In this document: positions 21,278-31,432 of the stretch, piece after piece
Numbering within the stretch: the stretch's first letter is position 1
Layout: every line of letters begins with the position of its first letter
Origin: Myrica gale
Taxonomy: Eukaryota; Streptophyta; Magnoliopsida; Fagales; Myricaceae
Direction of reading: 5' to 3'
Assembly: GCA_963930655.1 (NCBI GenBank)
Contig: OZ005606.1
Coordinates: 15,230,001 to 15,294,000 of the forward strand
Length of the DNA: 64,000 nucleotides
The notes under the pieces: generated by a model
Databases searched by the model: none
What the model was told of the DNA's origin: nothing
The model's input: the letters and a program-made list of their open reading frames with translations, nothing else
Program-made: the position numbers and the translations under genes

Positions 21278-22091
21278 CTGCTACAGGGATCTTGTAACAG
21301 TCCCACATTGGTTGGGGAATAAAAATAATGCCTTAATATAAGCTTGGAGGCACCTCCACTTGGCAAGCCGGTTTTCCAAGGTGTGAATCTCCAAGCTTAT
21401 GTGGGTTTGTTACAAATGGTATCAGAGCCGGTTGTGGGCTCTTGTTCTACCCCGTCACAACGCCTACGGAGTGGCCGACCATGGATCCGGTGGTACGGAC
21501 ACGACCCTGGTCCAAGGAATAGAAGGCACGGCCATGGATCCAGTGGAACGGGCATGACCCCAGTCCGGTGAATAGAAGCCCCATGGTGCTCGACCAACGT
21601 GGGCGTTGGTCTTAAAGGGTGGTGGTATGTAACTGTCCCACATTGGTTGGGGAATAAAAATAATGCCTTAATATAAGCTTGGAGGCACCTCCACTTGGCA
21701 AGCCGGTTTTCCAAGGTGTGAATCTCCAAGCTTATGTGGGTTTGTTACAGATCTCCACGGCGAACTCGGTGTAGCAGAAAACAGATAGCATAGCGGAGAT
21801 CCCGGAGACCATGTAGGATAAGACGAAGGCGAGACCCGCAACTTCTCGGGCCTAGAGACCGGTGAGGACGAAGATACCGGTGCCGATGACGGCGCCGATG
21901 CCTAACCACATGAGGTCCCACCAGGTGAGCGTCTTCTTCATCTCGTGCTCGCTTCGGGCCTTCACATCTACAAGCTCAGTGTGGTCCTTGGACCGAGTAA
22001 GGAGCTGGTTCTTCAGCCTCAGCGGAGTCTCCTTCATCGCCCTTGCGTAGTTTCCCCAGCTCTGAAAGGACTCCTCGGGGGTGGAAATCAT
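21278..22091 (-). pseudogene. Captured first exon of a cationic amino acid transporter (CAT)
   Basis: Minus strand, ATG at 22089-22091. Reading order: MISTPEESFQSWGNYARAMK, a TPLRLKNQLLTRS segment, then KARSEHEMKKTLTWWDLMW, GIGAVIGTGIFVLTG (first transmembrane segment with the glycine-rich amino-acid-binding motif), and LSYMVSGISAMLSVFCYTEF before VEIPVAG at the donor (GCAG|GTTCGT, 21278). This matches the N-terminus of plant CAT permeases (APC superfamily, plasma membrane or vacuole). A stop follows GIFVLTGL, so the fragment cannot encode a working transporter. The TRIM at 21293-21749 interrupts it near the exon end. Confidence 0.85.
21293..21749 (+). mobile_element. TRIM (miniature LTR retrotransposon)
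   Basis: Two 122-bp terminal repeats (21293-21414 and 21628-21749) start TGTAAC and end TGTTACA. A perfect TSD GATCT lies at 21288-21292 and 21750-21754. Directly after the first repeat is TGGTATCAGAGCC (21417-21429), the initiator-tRNA-Met primer site, and before the second is a purine tract TTAAAGGGTGGTGG (21612-21625). The interior is about 213 bp with no coding capacity. The 5S-like promoter typical of Cassandra is not seen. The two terminal repeats are nearly identical, so the insertion is recent. Confidence 0.95.
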
Positions 22092-22501
22092 TTTTAGTGC
22101 AAGAGCACCCCCTCCTCCTCATCCTGTCGTCGCCTGCCGCTCCTCCCATTCTTTCCTTACCTGCAAATTTAAAAAAAATAATAAACTCTTTGTCTGAGAT
22201 CCAGAAATGAAAATTAACAAAGACATAAGATCCAAGAATCACGTTTAAATACCCTCTGTTTGGTTTCGGACGAAACAGATAGAAATTACAAAAGGAGTGG
22301 AGGCTCTATTGCACAAAGAGAAGAAATCTGTACTTCAAAGCTACACAAATCGGTCGCTGCTTAGAGGTGCTTATATACAAGAGAGTTTGGACAATCGTAG
22401 AAGATTACAAAAAGAGTGCAAAACAAGCCGAGTCCATTTGAATATTCCGTCATTTTTGTCAACTTCATCAAGGAAAGCAATTCATGATTTTACGATTATA
22501 C

Positions 22502-22813
22502 CTGGTATCCAATGAATCTGATCTGATCTCTCTGTGCTGGAAGCCATTCGGCAGGAAGCACGACAGTGAGAAATTCGATTCCGTCAGTGAGGTCGGCAGC
22601 CAATACAGCACTGGAGGTATAGATGGCAAGGATGGATTGCTCTGGTTCCGCGACAGCTGAAAGTATGCGTCCGGGGATTTCTCCATGGCCGTGGTCCAGG
22701 CAAATCAGGTCCTCGAGGATCAGAGTCAGATCAAGTCTGGACCCTTCGGGACCTTCGTTGGCGTCTACGACGACCACGGTGGATACGATGTCGCTCGCTA
22801 TTTTTGCTGCCAT
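22502..22813 (-). pseudogene. Captured exon of an unrecognised host gene
   Basis: A minus-strand open frame of 104 codons starts [20 protein letters not shown] and ends at FIGYQ followed by a good donor, CAG|GTATAA (22501). It is acidic and hydrophobic without repeats, contains TSSAVLAADLTDGIEFL and LPAEWLPAQRDQ, and has no motif I can assign. Its GC content is well above the flanking AT-rich sequence, as for the CAT exon, and it lies head-to-tail with it. It looks like the first coding exon of a host gene carried with the others. Function unknown. Confidence 0.55.
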
Positions 22814-23736
22814 AGATGATGGTGAAGGACATAGATTGACGGCACCTGGAAGGGGGCGGAGGGAAAGGAGTTATGGAGTGAAAAAGAGATGAACCGTAAA
22901 GAAACCTAAATTTGTTCCAAAGTTTGAAAGATAAACTGTGAATTTAGAAAAAGAGAAACCGCGCCCCCGCCAAAAAGAAAAAATCAGAGGGAAATTTCAT
23001 GGCGCGCGGTAAATGAAAATTAAACTCACCGCTTGTCTTTTTCTTTATATATTTTTGTTTGTTTTCTTTTTATATACTGTGACTACATTATACTATATAT
23101 ATATATATATAGTCATATATATCACATAACAACAAGTGATATAATATTTAAAATCTTTATAGCTTCTAACATCATATATTAAGTTATGTATTTTAATTGC
23201 ATAAGCTAATAAATAAATATATTTTTTGCTTGAAATTAAATAATATGTAATTAATTACCATAGCTCTAAGGGGATATGATAATATGCAATACGAAGTGGC
23301 TCAACATTTAAAAACTATACAATAATGATTTCATTGGTATTAAATTAACCAAGTAATTTCTTTAGGTTGTGCTAATTAACCTAATGACTAAATCGTAGCC
23401 TCTAAGACCATATACATGTTATATACTTTAATTGCATAAGCTAATCTCACAACATCTTTTTATTTGAAATTAAATAATAGTCATAATTAAATAGTATTAC
23501 ATTACTAATTATTCAAAATATATATGTTCATTATAAGTATGATAAAACTACTTAAATTTAATCAATAAATATGCAACTATCATAACAACAAGAAAGATTA
23601 TATCATAATAGTGGCAGATAGATGCTTTCTTGTGAAGCATGAAAACATGCACTTTATGGTAACTACAAGAAAAGCTAACATCTTCTAGGCTCTCTGCTTG
23701 CCACACTACTAATGGCTCCGTTTCTTGTTACCTTGT
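22814..23736. other. CACTA interior, no gene
   Basis: A short GC-rich piece (to about 23030), possibly the 5' flank of the captured exon, is followed by AT-rich sequence with a TA run at about 23092-23112. Text at 23370-23415 (CTAATTAACCTAATGACTAAA, AGCCTCTAA) recurs at about 26805-26870 next to the right subterminal array, marking both as CACTA backbone. Confidence 0.5.
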
Positions 23737-26560
23737 TGAAAGTCTAAATGACAACCCAAGAGGGGGGTGAATTGGGTTTTACAAAAACTTGTCACTTTTT
23801 CGCTAAATAAGCAAATATGAAAACTACCCCTCTTTAACAAATAATAATGTTGATCTAAAGTGTCTAATGATATGCCAAATATAAGCAATGAATGATAAAA
23901 CATAAATCTTCACAAATATGAATAAGTACTAAAATGTAAGAGAGATAGAGTTAGAGAGATGACACCGTAGTTTTTAGGTGGTTCGGCCAAACACGTGCCT
24001 ACGTCCATCCCCAAGGCAATTGACTTCCTTGGGCTTCCTCCACTATTCTCCAAATAGCGAATACACCTTAGCTTCCCGGGTGCTAAGGAACCTTTACAAA
24101 GCGTTTTGCGAGCTCACGCTTCAACTCTCACAAATCCTCACAACCTAGAGGATTTCTTCTACTCTCACAAGTAGGACTAAGTGTTTTCCGAGCTTACACT
24201 TTAACTCTCTTAAAAATCCTCACAACCTAGAGGATTTCTTCTACTCTCACAAGTAGGACCAAGTGTTTTCCTAACACTCAAAAGTTTTACAAATAATGGC
24301 TACAAAGAAGGTTCTCTAAGCCGAATGAGCAAATGAAGATCTTAATACATGAGGAATGACTCTCTAAGCCGAATATGCCAATGAAAAGCTCAAATCGTAT
24401 GGAATGGCTCTCTAAGCCAAATTAGCAAGTATGAAGCTCAATAAAGGTAAGAAGATAAGATTCTTGAAGGAAACCTAACGTTTGGCAGGTGTGAGCACAA
24501 GCTTCCTTGCTAGGTGTGGTTTTCCCTCTTCTTCAAATGACTTCTCTCTCTAGAAGTTAGGGCAAAGTGAGTTTGCAAGTGGGTTGTCCCTTCTTCAAGA
24601 AATCTTTCTCTCTTTGGAGGCTTGATCTTCGATGATGAGCAAGAGAGGAGGGTTTGACAATGAGAGCTTCGTTCTTGAATGATTCAGCAAGTGAAATCTT
24701 TGGATTTTGGACTTTCTCTCTCTAGATGTGCAATATTGGTCGAGCTCTTCCTTCTCTCTCCATCTCCTTCTTCTTATAGCTTCTAGGTCTTCAACGGTCA
24801 TTAAGGGTCTTCTTGAAATGATTGAGAGCCGTTGGAGGTCATTTGAGGCAATTTTAGAGCTTTTTGGTGATTTGGCATCGCGTCCAAGATTTCTGAAATT
24901 TCGTACAATGTGTCGACACATTGATTGTATGTGCTGACACATTGAACTTGGTCTTGAAATGTAAAGTCTCGGGTGTTAGTTCAATGTGTCGACACCATGG
25001 TCCAATGTGTCGACACCTTAAACACTTAGTCAAAAAATCACTTTGAATCCTAGAAAATGCAAACTCTCGGGTAGTAGTGCAATGTGTCGACACCATGGTC
25101 CAATGTGTCGACACTTCCAACACTTAGTCTGAAAAATTTGTTCTTTGTCAGCAACTACTCCAATTTTAACTTCAAAGCATCCAAACCATTCCAACACTTC
25201 TTTAAACACCTACAATATGAAAAATTGATCTTATCAACTTGTGTAATGGTGTTCAAGTGCACTTAGAAATATTTTAGAGAGATAACCTCAATCATTTTGA
25301 AATATAGCTTGGAAATTGTGGATTGACAATGTAAAATCTAAAGTCTTTAAAGCACTTAGAATTTTTGTTATCATCAAAATCAATTATGGATTGTTTGCAA
25401 AACAACCTTGGGCTAACAATCTCCCCCTTTTTTATGATGACAAAACCGTTTTAAAAATAACAATTTGCTAACAAATAGAAAAGCTCCCCCTGAGAACAAG
25501 CTGGAGTTTTTCATGACATTTTTTAGTGAAAAGGACTTTACGATTTTACAAAAAATTTGCAAGAATTTCCTTTGTAAATGGAGGTTTCCCAAAATTTAAA
25601 AACACAAAATGACACTTCTATAAGCTTCCTCCCAACTTCCCAAACTTCCAATTTCAATCAGAACATAAGACTTCATATTGATACCAATAGAAATTTAGGA
25701 ATACTACCTGGAAAGCAAGTCTCAATTTTCCTCAATGAAGTGCAAAAAGATAAGCACTTCTCAAATCCTTATAGCTACCAATGAGATAATCAACAGATGT
25801 GAGCATAACCAAATAATCAATTGAATATAGATAAATATTAGATATATGCATATATAAGGCAATTCAAGTGATCAGTCAATCATCAAAATGAAATGTTCTC
25901 ATTAAGAGTTGGGAAGTCAACATAATACTTATAAACTTCTCCCCACTTCTCCACATAATTCTTCTAATTTCTCCCCCTTTGGCATCATCAAAAATAGGAT
26001 AAGGGGAGGGTAATAGCAGCTGACTATTTAGGTGGACTCTATGTAGTGGAGGTAAAATGTTTGGATTTTTGGATAGGAGGATACTCAATTTCAAACTTCT
26101 TCAGCCATTTCATCCAAGTCGTGGAGAACTAATATGTCCATTTCATTATATGAGGCTGGAGATTACTATCAGCTTCCATATGCATTTATGTTGCCTTTAT
26201 AACATCCTCAGCTGATGATTTGACAAAAGCTAGAAGCTCAGTAGAGGTGGAAGTGAACTCATCAAAGTATGCTGAAACACATTTCTAATCATATGGAGGC
26301 TGTTTTGGACTAGATGCTTGAGACCCCTCATTTCCTTATCAAGAGTCCCAAAACACTTTATATGAACACCAAGCAACTTCTTAATATCTTGAAATCATGT
26401 CTTCATATTGGTGGCCATTTCTCCATATTCTTAGTCAATCGGTTCAGTTCCTTCTTGATTTCAGCAATGGAAGCATCTTCCTCATTATCACCTTTTTTCT
26501 TCAAAATTTGATCCTCCTTCACCTCATTTCTAAGGCGTCACCACACCTTTCTTCAACCAT
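23737..26560 (-). mobile_element. SIRE-like copia fragment D2 inside the CACTA
   Basis: LTR 23737-25418 reads on the minus strand from TGTTAGCCCAAGG (25418) to ...AGACTTTCA (23737). A polypurine tract AAAAAAGGGGGAGAT (minus strand) starts at 25419, followed by about 1.1 kb of degraded internal sequence with a second CTCCCCC tract near 25970. It belongs to the D1 family. Only the 3' part is present and it is broken. The right boundary is approximate. Confidence 0.65.
24900..25125 (-). repeat. GTGTCGACAC palindrome array in the D2 copia LTR
   Basis: Three units of ATGTGTCGACACC...CCAATGTGTCGACAC occur with linkers ACACTTAGTC and AACTCTCGGGT. These linkers and their orientation match the arrays in the unrelated A-family gypsy LTRs. 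The array lies about 300-520 bp inside the LTR start in element sense. Confidence 0.9.
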
Positions 26561-26867
26561 TCTTCATCATATACGTGTGATTCTTCATCATCACCACACT
26601 TATAATGATTTCTATACAACATTGCATGATTTGTTATATGTGTTTATCATATACGCCAATAAATTGAGTCACAATACATGTGAGTACACTTATATACTAA
26701 TACATATCACATTGTAGTACAAAAAAAATTCAAGTACACTTATATAACATTGTTGTCACAATACATTATATATATTATACTATATATATATACATGATAT
26801 GTGCTAATTAACCTAAGTACTTTATATGTATGCTAAAAAGACCGCTGCTAATGACTAAATTATAGCC
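26561..26867. other. AT-rich CACTA interior
   Basis: No gene. Contains a TA-rich run at about 26765-26795 and the backbone repeat shared with 23370-23415. Confidence 0.5.
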
Positions 26868-28300
26868 TCTAATACCGTTTTTAAAAAGATCGCTGCTAAA
26901 AAGACCGCTGTTAAAAACTTCGTTGTCTTTTAACAGCGGTCATTGAAAAAAGCGCTGCTATAGGTGATTTTCAGTGTTGTCTTTTACCAGCGGTCACACA
27001 AATGCCGCTAAAAGTAACCTATAATCGGCGTTATTTCTGACCGCCGTTACAGAGACCGCTGCTAAAAGACAACGCAATTTTTAACAACGGTCTTTGTAAC
27101 GGTGGTCACAAAAAAACGCCGCTGAAAATCACTAACAGCGGCGTTTTTTGTGACCACCGATACAAAGACCGTTTTTAAAAACTGTGTTGTCTTTTAGCAG
27201 CGGTCTCTATCACGACGATCACTAAAAACGCCGCTAAAAGTCATCTATAGCGGCACTTTTTATGAGCGCCATTAAAAAACCGTTGCTAAAAACTGCATTG
27301 TATTTTCATAGCGGTCTTTGCAACGACGGTCACAAAAAATGCCGCTATAAGTCACCTATAGCGGCGCTTTTTCTGAGTGCCGTTAAAAAACCGACGCTAA
27401 AAGTCACATATAGCGGCGCTTTTTGTGAGCGCCGTTAAAAAACCGTTGCTAAAAATTGCATTGTATTTTTATAGCAGCCTTTGCAACTACGGTCACAAAA
27501 AACGCCGCTATAAGTCACCTATAGCGGCGCTTTTTGTGAGCGCCGTTAAAAAACCGCCGCTAAAAACTGCGTTGTCTTTTTAATGGGCCCACTAAAAACA
27601 CCGCTAAAAGTGACCTACAACGGCGGTTTTTGTGAGCACCGCTAAAATCTGCATTGTCTTTTAACAGCTGTTGTTTTAACGATGCTCACTAAAAACGCCG
27701 CTAAAAGTGACCAGCTGCGCTTTTTGAGAGCGCCATTAAAAACCGCCGCTAAAAACTGCATTGTCTTTTAGCAGCGGTCTTTTTAGCGGTGCTCACTAAA
27801 AACGCCTTGAAAAATTACCTATAACGGTTTTTTTGTGAGTGCCGTTAAAAAAACCGCTGTTAAAAGACAACGCAGCTTTTAGCGGTGGTTTTTTAATGGC
27901 GCTCACAAAACGCGTCGCTATAGGTCACTTTTAGCGGCGTTTTTAGTGAGCGCCGTTAAAACGACCGCTGTTAAAAGAAAAAAGTTGTCTTTTAGCGGCG
28001 TTTTTTTAGCGGGGCTCACAAAAATCGCCGTTATAGGTCACTTTTAGCAGCGTTTTTAGGGAGCGCCGTTAAAAAGACCGCTGCTAAAAGACAACGCAGT
28101 TTTTAGCGGCGCTCCCAAAAAGCGATGCTATAGTTCACTTTTAGTGGCGGTTTTTGTGGGCGCCGTTAAAAAGACCACTGTTAAAAGACAACGCAGTTTT
28201 TAGCAGCGGTTTTTTAACTGCGCTCGTAAAAAGCGCCGCTAAAAGTGACCTATAGCGGCATTTTTTGCGAGTGCCGTTAAAAAATTGCTGTTAAAACCAC
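26868..28300. repeat. CACTA right subterminal repeat array
   Basis: About 1.4 kb of near-continuous units such as AGCGGCGCTTTTTGTGAGCG, CGCCGTTAAAA and AACGCCGCTAAAAGT in both orientations, many forming inverted pairs. It is longer and more regular than the left array. It ends at the terminal TTTTTTTGTAGTG. Confidence 0.9.
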
Positions 28301-28314
28301 GTTTTTTTGTAGTG

Positions 28315-29300
28315 GTTGTTGCCTTCCTTGGGCTTCTTCACTATAATCGAATAGTAGTCACAACTTAGCTTTTAGGTGCTAAGTAACCGTTACAACCGTT
28401 TTTCAGAGCTAGTCTCCAACTCGTACAACAAATTAGATTTCTTCTATCCTCATGGGTCAGCCCAAGTGTATCACACACTTCAATATTTTTCAAAGGTTGT
28501 ATGGAAGAAATAATAAACAATAGCTCTAAAAGCTTGATACGCAAATATAAGGTATTATGATGAGCTAGAAGACAAGATCAGAGAATGATTGCAGCAAAAA
28601 TAACAAGTGACAATAGCAACTCTCTTGGAAAATGTGTAGGTTTATTCTTTTACTCTTGTCTCTCTCTTTTGGAGGCTAGGTCAAGATTGATGACACAAGA
28701 GATGCATTTTTTCTCTGCATAAGGTTGTCTTTATATGTCTTAGTCTTGGGTGGTCCCATGGGCCTTTTTAGAATGTTGGAGAGGTGCCCTAAGTACCATA
28801 ATGTCTTGAAGTTCGCGTTGATGTCATCTTTAAAAATCTGGGTTCCTGAGACATGTGTTGACACATATACTCCTATCTGTCGACACCTTCTTCAAGCCTG
28901 AAAACAACTTTCAGGTGTCTGTGGCATGTGTCGATACTTCCTTCACCATGTGTTGACGTCATCAAGGTGGCAGTAGTGCAATGTCTTGACACTTTGTATT
29001 CCATGTGTCGACACCATCTTGGCTGGACGAGATTTTCAGCACTTTAGTGATGTGCAATCCTTTCCTTTTCAACACGAAAAACTCCTACAATGAAAACTAC
29101 AATTAATTTAAGTGCAAGCCATTGTGTTTAATATAAGTTTTTGGCTCAAATTCATTAATGGAGAATAAATATAATTGAATACTCTTGTTTGAATTGAGGA
29201 TTGATGACCACGTATTCTAAAATACTCTAAAGCTATTTTATCGTTTGTTATCATTAAAATTGAATTAGATTGCTCAAGGACCAATGACCTTGGGCTAACA
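28315..29300 (-). repeat. D1 LTR, right part
   Basis: It continues the LTR text exactly where the left part stopped (CCTTCCTTGGGCTTCTTCAC, TTAGCTTTTAGGTGCTAAG) and ends GGGCTAACA, as in D2. Confidence 0.8.
28850..29020 (-). repeat. Degenerate GTGTCGACAC array in the D1 LTR
   Basis: Variants such as ATGTGTTGACACATA, CTGTCGACACC and CATGTGTCGACACCAT sit at the place where D2 carries its array. Older and more diverged. Confidence 0.7.
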
Positions 29301-30176
29301 ATTCTCCCTTTTTGATGACGACAAACCACCTTTTTAAATATATTTGCAAAGAAAACAAAAAGCTCTCCCTGAGAACAAGCATGAGTTTTTCAAAATAATT
29401 TGTTGCAAAGAGCTTTAGATTCTTAGAAATTTTGCAAGACTTTCCTTTGTATTATGAGGTTTCCAAAAAATTTAAACCTGATAGAAAACACTTCAATAAC
29501 ATCCTCCAAATATCTCAAACTCCACAAAGTAATCTCAGATCACAAACACTTTAATATTCTTCAATAATCAGGAGTTTAGAGTTAGAAATACTACCTCGTT
29601 TTCAATGTTGAAGCTTTTACAAATTGGAGTTGATATAATATTGAATAATAATCTATTTGCATTCATAGTTAAGCATAACGATAGAAGATAAACAAGATAA
29701 CATAATCCATAAACTAACAATGTACTCAAATATATCAAAACAAGCCCAATCAAGCACATGTGTCAGAAGCCATAATGCAAAGAACAAATGCAAAGTGTGA
29801 AATGTTTCTTTACAAGGCATGAGTACGACAAAATCTCATTATACTTTCTTCCCCCTTGACATTCTCAAAAAGAGAGGGAGGATAGGTAAGGGAATTAGAA
29901 GGTCACTCCTGAGGACAAAGGACCAGGGTCAATACGATAGCGGCGAAGGAAATCTGTTCCAAGACTGGCTGAACCACTTGACCTAACTAACCACGTTGGG
30001 ACGTAGATATCTATCCTTATCAATGAAAATGTCGTAAGTCTAACTAATATCCTCCACAGTCCTGCGAATACTACCACCCAAGTCCTCTAAAGCCTTGGTC
30101 AATTCATTCATCATCTCAATGAAGGTTGCCCTCCACTTCCACATCACCTCTCTGCAGATCTTCATATCAGTGTTGT
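29301..30176 (-). pseudogene. D1 internal 3' region
   Basis: A purine tract next to the LTR and a second AGGGGGAAG-type tract (minus strand) near 29850 are present. The rest is AT-rich degraded sequence, followed at 29880-30176 by the end of the region that resumes at 34230. No domain is recognisable here. Broken. Confidence 0.45.
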
Positions 30177-30469
30177 TGTCACGCCCCGAACGGCATCCCG
30201 CAGGGACCGTGACAGCCACGAGCTATCCCCCGGATGACTCCAGCGTTCTTACTTATTATTTTACTTGATTACGGCGGAAACGTACAGGATCGCGAGGGGT
30301 TCGAGCTAATTCTTACATAATCAGGGTTCTCATTAAGTTCATACAAAACATATATTTAACACATCAGAACCCAATTAGTGACACTCATGCCACTATCAAC
30401 AAAATGTGAAACATAATAATCTTGGGCTTCTAGGTCAGGTAGTCCTCCTGACTCTCTTCACCTGATATA

Positions 30470-31238
30470 TCTGGAATGACACAATTTTAAAAACGTGAGT
30501 CAAAAAGACTCAGTAAGGGAAAAACGTAAAACTTAAATCATGCTCTTGACTTATGCTTGCTTAATCATAAAAGAAAGAAAACTTGATAATTGATGCATAT
30601 GCATGCTCATGAATTATGCATATGCTCTTGCTTAGTGTTTTCGGCCCCAGGCCCTTGAAAACCACTTTCTTTCATACTTGCTTGTAAAACTGGCCCTTGG
30701 CCCTTAAAAATTGCTTATTCGTACTTGTGCCCTTGTTGGCCTTATCATAATTATTTCATGTCTTTTACTTGTGGGCTCGCTCCATTTGACCCCTGAAGTC
30801 AGGGTTGTGCGTTCCCTTCGGAACCGTCCCCGAATTTCCTTGGAGACCTTAACATCTGGTCGAGCTAGCCCTTAAAGTGGCCCCAGGCCTGATGGCTAGA
30901 CACGACCCTTGGAGGCACCACACCTTCTCACTGTCCTTCAGTGTGGCTTGCACAGCCTCTTGGATTCACCCATCCTTCTCATAAATGTCCTTCGGTATGG
31001 GAGTCCAACTTGATGGTACGGTACCGACCGGTGCCCTTAATCTTAACTTATCGTTTCATAAAACTTCTCATAGTTTTCCATAAAATCATTGCATAAACTT
31101 TCTTCTTGAAAAATTCATGCAATGCACATGTCATGTCATGCTTGCTTAAAATTCATGCTTGTTCATGAAATTCATATCATGTCATGCTTTCTTAAAATCC
31201 ATACTTGTTCATGAAATGATGCAGTGTGTCATTCCAGT
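30470..31238 (-). other. LTR hairpin domain, copy C1
   Basis: Closing stem CTGGAATGACACA (30471-30483) with TGTGTCATTCCAG (31225-31237): relative to family A both arms changed (GATAC/GTATC to GACAC/GTGTC), so pairing is kept. Inside: TGAGTCAAAAAGACTCA (30496-30512), CCCTG/CAGGG, GTTCC/GGAAC, GGTCG...CGACC with AGCTAGCC/GGCTAG, CACAC/AGTGTG and CCCAT/ATGGG hairpins. Confidence 0.75.
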
Positions 31239-31400
31239 TTTGAAAAGAAATACTTACTGTACACTTACAGTATCCACTTACTCTTGGTCTTCTTGTTCGT
31301 GTATACAGACACGTGGATCGCCTACAAGCGATTCAAATATTCTTTTAGGCTTTAAGAATTATGAAATCATTTCTTTTTGAAAATCAGTCATCAATCGAAG

Positions 31401-31427
<27 letters not shown>
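31401..31427. repeat. TA microsatellite in C1
   Basis: About thirteen uninterrupted AT dinucleotides. Confidence 0.95.

Positions 31428-31432
<5 letters not shown>

Larger units (their letters stand above)
8641..28314. mobile_element. CACTA (En/Spm) transposon, 19.7 kb with nested insertions
   Basis: The left end is CACTACAAAAAAAACAGG and the right end is CGTTTTTTTGTAGTG, the inverse of CACTACAAAAAAACG. Both ends carry dense subterminal arrays in opposite orientation. The flanks are the two complementary pieces of one LTR (D1). The three bases outside are ATT and GTT, an imperfect 3-bp duplication. Removing Tekay element A1 leaves about 10.2 kb, a normal CACTA size. No CACTA transposase (TNPD/TNP2) motif is seen, so the element appears non-autonomous. 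It contains captured host exons (20091-22813), a TRIM and a copia fragment. Confidence 0.75.

Noticed and set aside
21976-22242. Minus-strand frame upstream of the transporter start
   Set aside because: It is a different frame overlapping the recognised CAT exon, with no similarity of its own.
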